Below are positions 8,719-16,539 of a stretch of DNA of 45,842 bases, one piece after another (positions within the stretch are counted from its first letter, which is position 1; every line of letters begins with the position of its first letter). The position numbers and the translations under genes were made by a program. Source of the stretch: Haloferula sp. BvORR071 (GTDB lineage Bacteria > Verrucomicrobiota > Verrucomicrobiia > Verrucomicrobiales > Akkermansiaceae); the NCBI RefSeq assembly GCF_000739615.1, contig NZ_BATP01000014.1, forward strand, positions 1 through 45,842, written 5' to 3'. Under the pieces are notes generated by a model, which saw only the letters and a program-made list of their open reading frames with translations, was not told the DNA's origin and did not search any database.

Positions 8719-8921
8719 TCTCTTGGGCTCAAGATAGGCACCGCTTGCATTTCCACATCCACCCGAGGGAGCCAACGATCTTGGGTGACCAGCTTGGCGG
8801 CAGATCCCTCTCCGCCGGAGCGCTTCTCAAGATCCTTCGGAGGTAAATCAGCAATGCTATTTTGTCATCCCCCTGTCGACACCCCTCGTCTCCGGACAAC
8901 GAGCTTCCCAGATCGGGCAAT

Positions 8922-10121
8922 TTACCTTTTCTGGTTTATCTGATTCAGGTGCTTGCGCCACTCCTCAAGTAACGCTTCGCTACCGACGCGCCGCTCCAAG
9001 TAATTCACCATACCTTCGGCCACCATCTTGGAATCATTGGTTTCCGCAATGTCCCTCAGGGATTCGCTGGCAGCCAAAGGATCGTCTTCAAGCCATTTAT
9101 CGACATACTCCCTCAGTATCTTCGCACGCGCCTCGGTATTCCCAAGATCACAAACCATCGACAAACCTCGTCCGGGGTCAATTGCCAGAGACCCTGATAT
9201 AAAGGAATTCAGCAAGTTGGCATCGATCTTCCCATCATTCTCAAGTCGATCCTGAAGAGGAATTCCTGGACTAAATGGATCAAGACGAAGAGATGTGTTT
9301 GATATCGAATATCTCACCACAGGATAACCCTCCAGCAAAGCACCTTTCAATAAACTTTCGACCACTTTTCTCCGCTGTTCAAGAGATTCCGGCTCGGCAA
9401 TCAGCCGCTCGGCCACGGAAGATAGCACACCAAGCTCAGCGCTTTTTGGGGTCGCACCTACGGCCGACACCAATTCAAAATACTCAGAAGTCGTTGCTGC
9501 GTTCTCTTTCGCGCCCCGAATATAGAGCTCCTTCACCAAGGGATGGCCGGCCAAAAATTCGGCACCCTGAGCGCCTCGAAATAAGGACGACCTGCCGAGC
9601 CATAGGGCATTCGCGACCGATTGGTCTTTCCCCCCGCCACCGCGGGCTATTTCGCCCACGGACTCGAGAAACAGTTCCGGGCGTCGCTCCGCAATCCCAA
9701 CCAAAAATGCTTCCTTCAGAATGGAACCAACATCGGGATCGACTGAATCCAAGAGAGCGGCCCATTCTCCAAATAGATCCTCTTTGCTCCATTTTTGAGC
9801 CTTCTTGTTCGTCAAATATCTCGCAACATCCGCCCTAACTTTCATCTCCCGCTCTTTGCCCGAGAGCCCCATGATCGACTCTTTGTATTCCGAGGAAAAT
9901 ATATCGATGGCTCCATCTTCCGGAGCGTGGGAACGCATAGAATCCGGCCCCTTTTCGACTTGGCCGCCACTCCCAACCTTTCCAGCCCGCCCCAATTCTA
10001 AAAATCCCCTTCCGGCAAAGAACAAGAAAACTCCGATCAGAATCGCAACCCCCGCATAACGCGAGTAACTCTTCGATCCTGATTCCCCGCGAAATATTTT
10101 TCTTACAAGGTTCAAATCCAA
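8922..10121 (-). CDS. Membrane-anchored helical protein (module 1, third gene)
   Basis: A 399-residue protein read from TTG, six bases after the stop of the preceding lipoprotein gene. One N-terminal membrane anchor (YAGVAILIGVFLFFAG, about 21-36) is followed by a long soluble part, presumably outside the cytoplasmic membrane. The soluble part is predicted helical, with segments such as WLEDDPLAASESLRDIAET and EALLEEWRKHLNQ that recall the tandem helical repeats common in uncharacterised Verrucomicrobiota proteins. No enzyme motif is seen. Its composition is more AT-rich than flanking genes. Function is unknown; the link with the Tat protein two genes upstream comes from the conserved module layout. 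Confidence 0.75.
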   Translation of the reverse strand: MDLNLVRKIFRGESGSKSYSRYAGVAILIGVFLFFAGRGFLELGRAGKVGSGGQVEKGPDSMRSHAPEDGAIDIFSSEYKESIMGLSGKEREMKVRADVARYLTNKKAQKWSKEDLFGEWAALLDSVDPDVGSILKEAFLVGIAERRPELFLESVGEIARGGGGKDQSVANALWLGRSSLFRGAQGAEFLAGHPLVKELYIRGAKENAATTSEYFELVSAVGATPKSAELGVLSSVAERLIAEPESLEQRRKVVESLLKGALLEGYPVVRYSISNTSLRLDPFSPGIPLQDRLENDGKIDANLLNSFISGSLAIDPGRGLSMVCDLGNTEARAKILREYVDKWLEDDPLAASESLRDIAETNDSKMVAEGMVNYLERRVGSEALLEEWRKHLNQINQKR

Positions 10122-10127
10122 TAATCA

Positions 10128-10871
10128 CTAATACTTGAAGTCCCCATACTGGTCTTTCTGATCCGCAAGGGTTCTTTCAACCAGGGAATTCAACTGATCA
10201 GCGGTAGCCTTGTTACCGGAAATCAGAGCCCCCCCTGACATCTTGAGACCCAAACGTATCCCCGAACGATCCTCTGGAGCGACTGCCGCCGCGAGCGACT
10301 TAAGCCCTGATTCAAAACTTTCGACGTCCTTGGTCGTTTCGATGTAATACCGTTGAAAACCCTTCGACCGGGGTTCTCCATAGGGCATTTTCTCTATGAA
10401 ATCCTTCAGGCGACCAGGATCCTCAGAGTAAGCTCCGATCAGGGAGCCATAAGCCATTTTTTTCCCTTGGCCCCTGCCGTGCTGCTCGATGATCTGTACG
10501 ACTTCCTTTGCTTCGCGTTCCCGAACAAACCAGATACAACGGGTGAAAAAATCATCTCTCGTTTCCGGAGTGTCCTGCAAAGAGACGCTCGCGTGATCGA
10601 TGAATTTCTCAAACTCCGGCAAATTTTGCTCCGCAAGGACTCCAACCTTGTCCCAGTCCACTTTGGAAAGATCCTTGCCGCCCAAAATCGAGTCGAACGT
10701 GTTAGACGGGGCTCCCACCCCAGCGTGGGATCCAACAGCGTGCTTTTCCGGCTTTGAGTGAACCGTCGGGCCCTCGTCCTTCTTCGAGTTACACCCAACC
10801 AGCGGGGACGAGGCGAGAATAGCCAAAAGGATCCTCCCCAAGAACGATCTTGGCGCCGGCGATCTTGACAT
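10128..10871 (-). CDS. Lipoprotein with helical repeat-like body (module 1, second gene)
   Basis: A 247-residue protein with a lipoprotein signal: basic N-terminus, hydrophobic core ILLAILASSP and lipobox LVGC, giving lipidated Cys27. The mature part is helical and hydrophilic, without recognisable catalytic motifs. It follows the Tat-exported protein gene by 43 bases and precedes the membrane-anchored protein by a few bases, so the three form an operon. The start at MSRSPAPR has an AGG six bases upstream; an earlier ATG four codons up is possible. It is comparable in architecture to the lipoprotein in module 2, though I see little direct sequence identity. Confidence 0.78.
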   Translation of the reverse strand: MSRSPAPRSFLGRILLAILASSPLVGCNSKKDEGPTVHSKPEKHAVGSHAGVGAPSNTFDSILGGKDLSKVDWDKVGVLAEQNLPEFEKFIDHASVSLQDTPETRDDFFTRCIWFVREREAKEVVQIIEQHGRGQGKKMAYGSLIGAYSEDPGRLKDFIEKMPYGEPRSKGFQRYYIETTKDVESFESGLKSLAAAVAPEDRSGIRLGLKMSGGALISGNKATADQLNSLVERTLADQKDQYGDFKY

Positions 10872-10914
10872 GCGTTGCCTCATCCCCACTAAGCTAGGTT
10901 CGTATTGCTATCTC

Positions 10915-11793
10915 TCAAGGAAATGAGCATCCAGTGCCGCCTTTTACCTCACGGTTGGTGCACACCGCCGTCACGGTCTGGAATCGTTGATCTCCCGACA
11001 TTGCAACGTTCGGCATGTTGACCACCACAGTGTGACCATTGGGGTAGAGCGCTTTGATCGCGGTCTCCATCTGCCCCTTAATGGTCGCGACGTTGACATT
11101 ATTCGTGGGCGTGACCTCCCATGCAATGGTTTTCGTGGCGCTAGGCTCACTCGGAGAGACTGGGCCGACAATCTTGATCGTGATATTATTGTCCGCCGCG
11201 TCGAGTTCTCCTCCGAGGGTTCCCAAGTGTGCCTTGGGGTTGCCGGGGCAGGATCCGTTGTTGGTCACGGTGTAGCCCCGCTTGAGAGAAGGTCCGGCGT
11301 ACGAGGGGGGGGTATAGCTTTTTCCGTTGGGAAGTTTGAGGTTCCCTTCGTGAAGCACCAACTTCAACACCACCTCGGAGACCGAGCAGGAAGCACAGTC
11401 TTCGTCAACGGCATTGGGCTGCGACTCGGCTCCCAATTTCACCTTATAGGAGAACTCCCACCGTATCGCTTTCGTCTGACTGTAGGTACTACTGCCCGTC
11501 ACAACAATCGACCCAGGGGTCGAGTAGTCGGGAGTGGGGCTGTAAGTTCCCGTTGATTTCGTTATTTCCTTGTTAGACGAAGTGGAGGCACTGGGAGAGC
11601 CGGTGCCAGCCTCCAATTGATGGGTGGCCATGTTCCAAACGACGAACGAGGCGATCGTCGCGCCGCCGGTCCGTTTCAAAAATCGTCTTCTCGTGAGTGG
11701 ACTCGGCTGCGCGCCCCCGCTGCCTTCAAGGTCCGACTGGAGCGCTTGGTGCAGACGGGAGGGAAGTGGCGTTAGAATGAATGAGGTGTTCAT
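10915..11793 (-). CDS. Tat-exported protein of unknown function (module 1, first gene)
   Basis: A 292-residue protein with an unusually long leader: about 35 residues precede the twin-arginine motif TRRRFLKRTGG, followed by the hydrophobic ATIASFVVWNMA. The mature part is Ser/Thr-rich and predicted beta, with a Cys pair in DEDCASCSVSE and two more Cys near the end (VCTNRE, GTGCSFP) that could form disulfides. No family is recognised. The leader closely matches that of the first gene of module 2 (same RRxFLKRTGGAT and a W before the end), while the mature domains differ. The start MNTSFILTPL was chosen because further upstream residues weaken the leader. Confidence 0.78.
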   Translation of the reverse strand: MNTSFILTPLPSRLHQALQSDLEGSGGAQPSPLTRRRFLKRTGGATIASFVVWNMATHQLEAGTGSPSASTSSNKEITKSTGTYSPTPDYSTPGSIVVTGSSTYSQTKAIRWEFSYKVKLGAESQPNAVDEDCASCSVSEVVLKLVLHEGNLKLPNGKSYTPPSYAGPSLKRGYTVTNNGSCPGNPKAHLGTLGGELDAADNNITIKIVGPVSPSEPSATKTIAWEVTPTNNVNVATIKGQMETAIKALYPNGHTVVVNMPNVAMSGDQRFQTVTAVCTNREVKGGTGCSFP

Positions 11794-12397
11794 CGAGCTT
11801 TTTGTAACACATCTCAAATGAGGATCCGCCACTAAGAGATCAAGCGCTTTTTCACATATCTGCTCTTCGCCATCAATTTTGATTTATCATGTCTGATTTA
11901 CCCCCTCCAACGACGAAAACATACCCCATCCGGCATCCCGAGATAAGTCTCCGCATGAGCCAAACCTAGCGCAAAGACCGCCTTTTGTGGCTTTGGCAGA
12001 GTTCAAGGTTGGTCGCGTGCACTTCACTCCCCGCCTTCACCATCACCTCCAGGTGACGCCCAGTTCATTCGTAATGATGCAGCGATCGAGAAGGAGATGC
12101 ACGCCGCCCGCCGGTGCGATCCGAACCAGGCCCAACCGTAGCAGGTGGACTTCGTGCCCGATCACAACACGGAAAGGCCCCCTGAGAATCAAGTTTCTCA
12201 CCCGGAAGCCCCTCGCCTACCCTCTTGATCGCACGAGGCAGATACCCGGTTTGACGGTTGCATCGATGCGAGCGTGAGGACACGCCGAAAGAGCAGCGAC
12301 ACTACCCTCGCCGCTACCTTCCAAGCAAAACCTCACCCTCGCGGGGATCCACGGGTGGACAGAGCGGCGGCCGCAAGCCAAAGCTCATCGAAGCTCT
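11794..12397. other. Intergenic region between the two modules (604 bases)
   Basis: Holds the presumed promoter region of module 1 (AT-rich, about 11840-11900), decayed direct-repeat copy 2 (12060-12193), and the region downstream of module 2. On the minus strand the copy-2 segment still reads TKSTCYGWAWFG, to compare with MKLTCYGHSCFG of the intact UPF0173 gene; its start codon has become ACG. No intact gene is visible. Confidence 0.6.
12060..12193. repeat. Direct repeat copy 2 (decayed UPF0173 5' end)
   Basis: About 134 bp aligning almost without gaps to 8586-8718. Matching landmarks are GATCGAGAAGGAGATGC, CCGTAGCAGGT, CACAACACGGAAAGGCC and ATCAAG. It is the most diverged copy, with its start codon lost, so it is a non-functional remnant in the same orientation. 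Confidence 0.75.
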
Positions 12398-13420
12398 TCA
12401 TTTCAACTCACCCTTCCACGAATCAGCCGTTGGATGATCGCCCACTGCTTCCAGTCGCTGGACCAATATCTTGACTCCCAGCTTATACAATTCCGGGGGA
12501 AATTTTGACTTATTGGCCTTCAAGAACTCTGTCGCGCTCTTCGAGTTCTGATCATACAAGCGATTAAACCCATCCTTAAACAGCTTGTCCCTATATGCCG
12601 GCTCAACCTTCTCTACGTTTTCCAAGATGTCAGCAGCGGGAATCTCCCTCGAGCTATTGATAACAGCATCAACCACAACGCTTTTATCCGCATCACTGAA
12701 TTTCAGATTATTGATTAGCGTCGTGAGCTCCGGGGCGCTTTGCGGATCAACCTTGCTACCGAATGCAGACAGCACGTTGGTGCGATCCTTCGGCGGGAGA
12801 TCAGCCACCAGATTTCCCACGGATTGGCAATTGAGCGGCTTTTGCTGCGCAAGGGCTGCTCCGATACCATTCGCAACTCCGTGGCGAAGGGGCGCATATT
12901 CGAAACCCTGCAGAATCTTGGCGGCTTCTGCAGGCCCAATATTTTGAACAATATGATTTAAATCCCTGCCAAAAAAACTAACCTTATCTTCAGGGTAGGC
13001 GCTTTTGTCGATTTTATTCAAAATCTCCAAAGTCACCTCCTTGGAAGCCAAATTGGGGGAGTCTCCTAAAACCTTCAGGACGTTTTCAATGTAATCGTCC
13101 CTATCGATTCCGGGTGCCAAGTTTTCCAAATTCGCCAGAAGCCCGTCTTTGTCGTTCTCTATCAAATGAGCTATTGAAGATTTATCCTTGGCCTGCGCAT
13201 CAAGTTTCACCTCGCCTTCCGGGTGCCGCGGCCGCTCCGGGCGCGGGGAAAGGTGGCTTTCTTCCCCGGGCTCACCATGAGAGGTCCGCGACGTCTTTCC
13301 ACCTTTCGCTCCGGGCAAGCTACCCGGCGAGTCCTTTGGCTTCTCACAACCAGAGATATTGAGCGCAACCGCCCCGATCAGGGCGAGCTTCAATAGTCCC
13401 AACCGAGGTATTTGATTCAT
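12398..13420 (-). CDS. Lipoprotein with helical repeat-like body (module 2, second gene)
   Basis: A 340-residue protein with lipoprotein signal (LLKLALIGAVALN and lipobox ISGC, lipidated Cys25). A Pro/Gly/Arg-rich linker (about 28-70) leads into a helical body with repeated patterns, for example IENVLKVLGDSP, DRTNVLSAFGSK and AADILENVEKVEPAYRD, spaced by 35-45 residues. This looks like an alpha-solenoid scaffold rather than an enzyme. It follows the Tat-exported gene by 16 bases. The ATG was chosen for the best signal peptide; a GTG five codons earlier is possible. Confidence 0.78.
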   Translation of the reverse strand: MNQIPRLGLLKLALIGAVALNISGCEKPKDSPGSLPGAKGGKTSRTSHGEPGEESHLSPRPERPRHPEGEVKLDAQAKDKSSIAHLIENDKDGLLANLENLAPGIDRDDYIENVLKVLGDSPNLASKEVTLEILNKIDKSAYPEDKVSFFGRDLNHIVQNIGPAEAAKILQGFEYAPLRHGVANGIGAALAQQKPLNCQSVGNLVADLPPKDRTNVLSAFGSKVDPQSAPELTTLINNLKFSDADKSVVVDAVINSSREIPAADILENVEKVEPAYRDKLFKDGFNRLYDQNSKSATEFLKANKSKFPPELYKLGVKILVQRLEAVGDHPTADSWKGELK

Positions 13421-13436
13421 CTTCAAAAGAATCACA

Positions 13437-14360
13437 TCAAGAGCCCGATGCCAACGGGTAAAGCTCCGTCCTCATCACGTTGCCATTCTTCTTGAACTTC
13501 TTGACCTTGATAATGGTCCACGACAGCTCAGATGGCGTAACCTTAAAGTCCTTAAGATCGTTGACATTGACTTGGACACCCGCGTCAATCCCAACAACAT
13601 CCTTGAATTTGAGGGAGACACCCGCACTTCCTTGATAGGCCGACCTGAAATCGTGCGTGAGCTCGGCTTCGACAGTGAAGGCGGTTGAGTTCTTGAGGGA
13701 GGCTACCGTTCTTCCCATATCCCCCATGCATTCGTCGTCATCGTCTGCCGAACCATCGGCTGGCGTCGTGAAGGTGACGCCAGTATTCCTATCGATGGTG
13801 ACGGAGGTGCTCAATTGCTCCACCTCCAGTTTTTTCTCACCATCGCCCGTGGCACCGGGCGGCCCCGCGGTGATATAGTGGGTGCCGCGAATCGTCATCG
13901 AGGCGGTCATGCTAGCCGTCACCGTGAACTTCGTAGCCTCATCGGATTGCTTCGGACCGGATGCCGAGATTTTGGCTTCAAGCTTGCAGTTGTCCGAATT
14001 TCCAGGACCGACCGGGTCGAACGGTGTATCATCATAATTGCTCCAACCATGATAGCCAGCGCTGCCACCCAGATCCTCCCGCAGGGGGCCTTCATTCGGT
14101 TTGCCGCTATAGGGATCTGCCACGCAACGCAGAACCCATTCCACGGTCCACACATCCCCACTGCTGGGAGCCGGCGGCGGAGTGGTTCCGGCAGCGGCAA
14201 GAGAGTTCCACGCCACCACCGTAACCACCGTCGCGCCCCCCGTACGCTTCAGGAACTGACGGCGCGTCAAGCCTCTGGACGTCAAGCCGCCATCGGGATG
14301 GAGTTCATGGGTAAATCGGGCTGGTGAAATCGACAACGGAGAGGACTGATAACTACGCAT
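13437..14360 (-). CDS. Tat-exported protein of unknown function (module 2, first gene)
   Basis: A 307-residue protein with a long leader: about 30 residues, then twin-arginine LTRRQFLKRTGGATVVTVVAW, ending before TTPPPAPSSG. The mature part is beta-rich, Gly/Thr/Ser-rich, with paired Cys (VLRCVADP and DNCKLEA, plus ECMGDMG) and an acidic DDDDE stretch. No family is recognised. Its leader is nearly the same as that of the module 1 protein, but the exported domain is unrelated by eye, suggesting exchange of cargo behind a conserved export signal. It heads a two-gene operon. Confidence 0.78.
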   Translation of the reverse strand: MRSYQSSPLSISPARFTHELHPDGGLTSRGLTRRQFLKRTGGATVVTVVAWNSLAAAGTTPPPAPSSGDVWTVEWVLRCVADPYSGKPNEGPLREDLGGSAGYHGWSNYDDTPFDPVGPGNSDNCKLEAKISASGPKQSDEATKFTVTASMTASMTIRGTHYITAGPPGATGDGEKKLEVEQLSTSVTIDRNTGVTFTTPADGSADDDDECMGDMGRTVASLKNSTAFTVEAELTHDFRSAYQGSAGVSLKFKDVVGIDAGVQVNVNDLKDFKVTPSELSWTIIKVKKFKKNGNVMRTELYPLASGS

Positions 14361-14483
14361 TGGGTATGAGCCTTGCTAATTCATCCCATCTCTTCACAGC
14401 AACTCTTTTTCTCCGATCTAGGATATGCCGTTTTCTCACGCGCGGGTAAATTTCGGCCACCATCCTCCACTTCCTGTTAACAT

Positions 14484-14614
14484 CCAGTTCCTAGACATGA
14501 TGATGAGATCGGAAAAAAAGATGTGCCAGCCGCCCGTTCGATTCGGAAACAGGAGTGGCCGCAATGGCTGGGCTTCATGCCGCCACAACACGAAAAAGGC
14601 CTGCAGGGATCAAG
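14484..14614. repeat. Direct repeat copy 3 (decayed UPF0173 5' end)
   Basis: About 131 bp aligning to 8586-8718 in the same orientation. The best stretch includes CGGAAACAGGAGTGGCCG and CACAACACGAAAAAGGCC. On the minus strand it reads MKPSHCGHSCFRIE, to compare with MKLTCYGHSCFGIE, before the frame is lost. It directly abuts the FKBP terminator, which shows that the UPF0173 gene once followed the FKBP gene. Confidence 0.82.
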
Positions 14615-14627
14615 TTCCCCGCAGGCC
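14593..14627 (-). terminator. Rho-independent terminator of the FKBP gene
   Basis: On the minus strand a hairpin with arms GGCCTGC/GCAGGCC and an inner three-pair GGG/CCC extension is followed by a T5 run. It lies 36 bases beyond the FKBP stop codon. Confidence 0.8.
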
Positions 14628-14663
14628 ATCTGAGAAATAAGCTAGGGCTCTGATCGAGCGAGC

Positions 14664-15500
14664 TTACTGGCCTTCGCCACCGTCAGCGCCCGGGATCTGG
14701 AAGGGCAGGCCGCCGTGCGGATCCGCCGGAGCGTCCTTGATGTCCACCAGCTCAAGTTCGAAGATCAGCACGCTGTTCGGCGTGATAACATTGCTGCGGC
14801 GGCTGTCGCCGTAGGCCAGAGCGCTCGGGATGAAGAGCTTCCACTTCGCGCCGATCGGCATCATCTTCAGCGCCTCCACCCAGCCAGGGATCACCTGCAG
14901 GGTCATCGGCACCGGCTGTCCCGGAGGCGAGGCATCGAACTCGGTGCCATCGATCACGGTGCCCTTGTAGTTCACCATGAACTGCTTCTCCGGCTCGCCT
15001 TCCTTCGGCTCGGCGTACTTCTTGTCGCCGCCCTTGGCCAAAACTTGATACTGCAGGCCGCTGGCAGTCGTGACGATGCCGTCCTTCTTCTTGTTCTCTT
15101 CCAGGAACTTGGTGCCGGCTTCGAGATTCTTGGCGCCCATCTCCTTCTCGCGCTTCTGGATCAGGTCACCCAGGGCACCGAGCGCTGCCTGCAGGTCCGC
15201 CTCTGGCGTGCCCGGCTTCTCGCCCTTGATGCCAGCGATGAAACCCTTCAGGAAGGCCTCGGGATCCACATCCTCGGCAGTCAGGCCGTATTGGCCATAC
15301 TGGTTCATGAATTGGCCGCCGGTCTTGAAGCCGAAGCCGTAGCTGGAGTCCGGCTTGACCTTCGCAGGGTCGACCTTCGGAGCCGCCGGCTCGGCCGCGG
15401 CTTCAGCAGGCTTCTCCGCGGCGCCGTCTTTCTGGGCGGCCGCCGGAATCAGGGTGGCGAGGCCGAAAGCCAGGACGCCGGGAGTAAGGTGCAATTTCAT
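14664..15500 (-). CDS. Exported FKBP-type peptidyl-prolyl isomerase (Mip/FkpA type)
   Basis: A 278-residue periplasmic isomerase that speeds proline cis-trans changes in folding proteins. It has a signal peptide (MKLHLTPGVLAFGLATLIPAAA), an Ala/Pro-rich linker, an FKBP_N-like helical dimerisation part (about 55-140, GFKTGGQFMNQYG to EENKKKDGI), and a C-terminal FKBP domain with VNYKGTVIDGTEFDAS, VIPGWVEALKMMPIGAKW and LAYGDS, and a late FELELVDI strand. The domain has most of the active-site aromatic positions. The start was set at the signal peptide. It is divergent from the GH25-like lipoprotein. Confidence 0.95.
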   Translation of the reverse strand: MKLHLTPGVLAFGLATLIPAAAQKDGAAEKPAEAAAEPAAPKVDPAKVKPDSSYGFGFKTGGQFMNQYGQYGLTAEDVDPEAFLKGFIAGIKGEKPGTPEADLQAALGALGDLIQKREKEMGAKNLEAGTKFLEENKKKDGIVTTASGLQYQVLAKGGDKKYAEPKEGEPEKQFMVNYKGTVIDGTEFDASPPGQPVPMTLQVIPGWVEALKMMPIGAKWKLFIPSALAYGDSRRSNVITPNSVLIFELELVDIKDAPADPHGGLPFQIPGADGGEGQ

Positions 15501-15666
15501 GTCGGCGCGGACGCTAGGGGCGGATTTACGAGTTGTCGAGCGGCCCTTATGACCGTTTGAAGGCCCGCTTTCGGGCGAAAATGCCCCTCGGCGGGCCTCG
15601 CCTGGACCCTCAAAGGCGGGAAAGCCCCCCTCGACAGGCGGGCCGCGGGCATGCTTGCCTTGGGCA

Positions 15667-16533
15667 ATGCGAACCCTCTCCTTCCTGCTCCTCCCCTGCG
15701 CCCTGCTCCTTTCCGCCTGCGGTGGCGGCGGCTTCGGCGGCACCAGTGTGGCGGATTCCCCCGCCGTGCTGAATGTCTCCGGCTGGGACCCGAAGGAGCG
15801 CCAGCGCGCCGGCGCCGGCTACTCGGAGCACGATGTCTCCGCCCTCAAGGCCAATGGTGCCCTCGGCCTCATCGCCCGCTCCGCCAAGCCGCCGCTCATC
15901 GACGACAAGTTCCCCGCCTTCCTCAAGTCCGCGGACCGTGCGGGCCTCATGCTCGGGGCCTACCATTTCGTCACCATGAGCCAGGACCCCGCCGCACAGG
16001 CGGATGCCTTCGTCGACCGGGTCCGCTCGGTCGCCCGCGCGCAGGGGATCTCGCAGCGGAAAATCCTGCTGGTCGGAGACTTCGATACCGCCTCCTCGCC
16101 GGAGCGCCTGGTGAAGTTCATCCGTAGGGTCGAGGAGCGCACCGGCGTCACACCCGTGACCTATCTCGAGAATAGCGCCCGCCTGCGCAACAGCCTCAGC
16201 AGCGCCAGCCCCGCGCAGAAGTCCGTGATCCGGCGCTCACCCTACTGGATCGCACTCTACAGCCCCGCAGGCACCGAGCGCAGCATGGGCAAAACCCTCA
16301 CGCCCGACGGGCTCACCAAGCAGTACGGCATCTGGGACGAGTGGGCCATGTGGCAATACGGCGGCGTCAACTGGCAAGGCGGCCGCTCCACTCCGAAGCA
16401 CTACAACACCGGCTCATGGAGCAGCCCGAAGTACTTCGGAAACATGGCACACCCGATGGAGCGGAATGTCTTCAAGGGAGATGAGGGAGATCTGCAAGCG
16501 TTCTGGGACCGGCATGGGTTTGCGTGGTGGTGA
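15667..16533 (+). CDS. GH25-like lipoprotein with altered catalytic residues
   Basis: A 288-residue lipoprotein (signal core LSFLLLPCALLL, lipobox LSAC) carrying a GH25 muramidase-like barrel. Family landmarks are LNVSGWDPKE at the start, AGLMLGAYHF, then AQADAFVDRV, LLVGDFDT with a following helix FIRRVEERTG, WAMWQYGG, and the closing ERNVFKGDEGDLQAFW. In classical GH25 enzymes the first motif has a catalytic Asp (GIDVS) and the third a D-x-E pair; here they read V-L-N-V-S and D-F-D. It may therefore be inactive or altered in chemistry. It would sit on the outer membrane facing the cell wall. Confidence 0.8.
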   Translation: MRTLSFLLLPCALLLSACGGGGFGGTSVADSPAVLNVSGWDPKERQRAGAGYSEHDVSALKANGALGLIARSAKPPLIDDKFPAFLKSADRAGLMLGAYHFVTMSQDPAAQADAFVDRVRSVARAQGISQRKILLVGDFDTASSPERLVKFIRRVEERTGVTPVTYLENSARLRNSLSSASPAQKSVIRRSPYWIALYSPAGTERSMGKTLTPDGLTKQYGIWDEWAMWQYGGVNWQGGRSTPKHYNTGSWSSPKYFGNMAHPMERNVFKGDEGDLQAFWDRHGFAWW

Positions 16534-16539
16534 GCCTAC

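Larger units (their letters stand above)
14361..14663. other. Intergenic region upstream of module 2 (303 bases)
   Basis: Contains the presumed promoter region of module 2, the decayed direct-repeat copy 3 and the terminator of the FKBP gene. No intact gene is present. Confidence 0.6.

Noticed and set aside
8586..14614. Insertion sequence or transposon explaining the direct repeats
   Set aside because: No transposase or integrase is encoded, no terminal inverted repeats are seen, and 132-bp target duplications are far longer than those of known insertion sequences.
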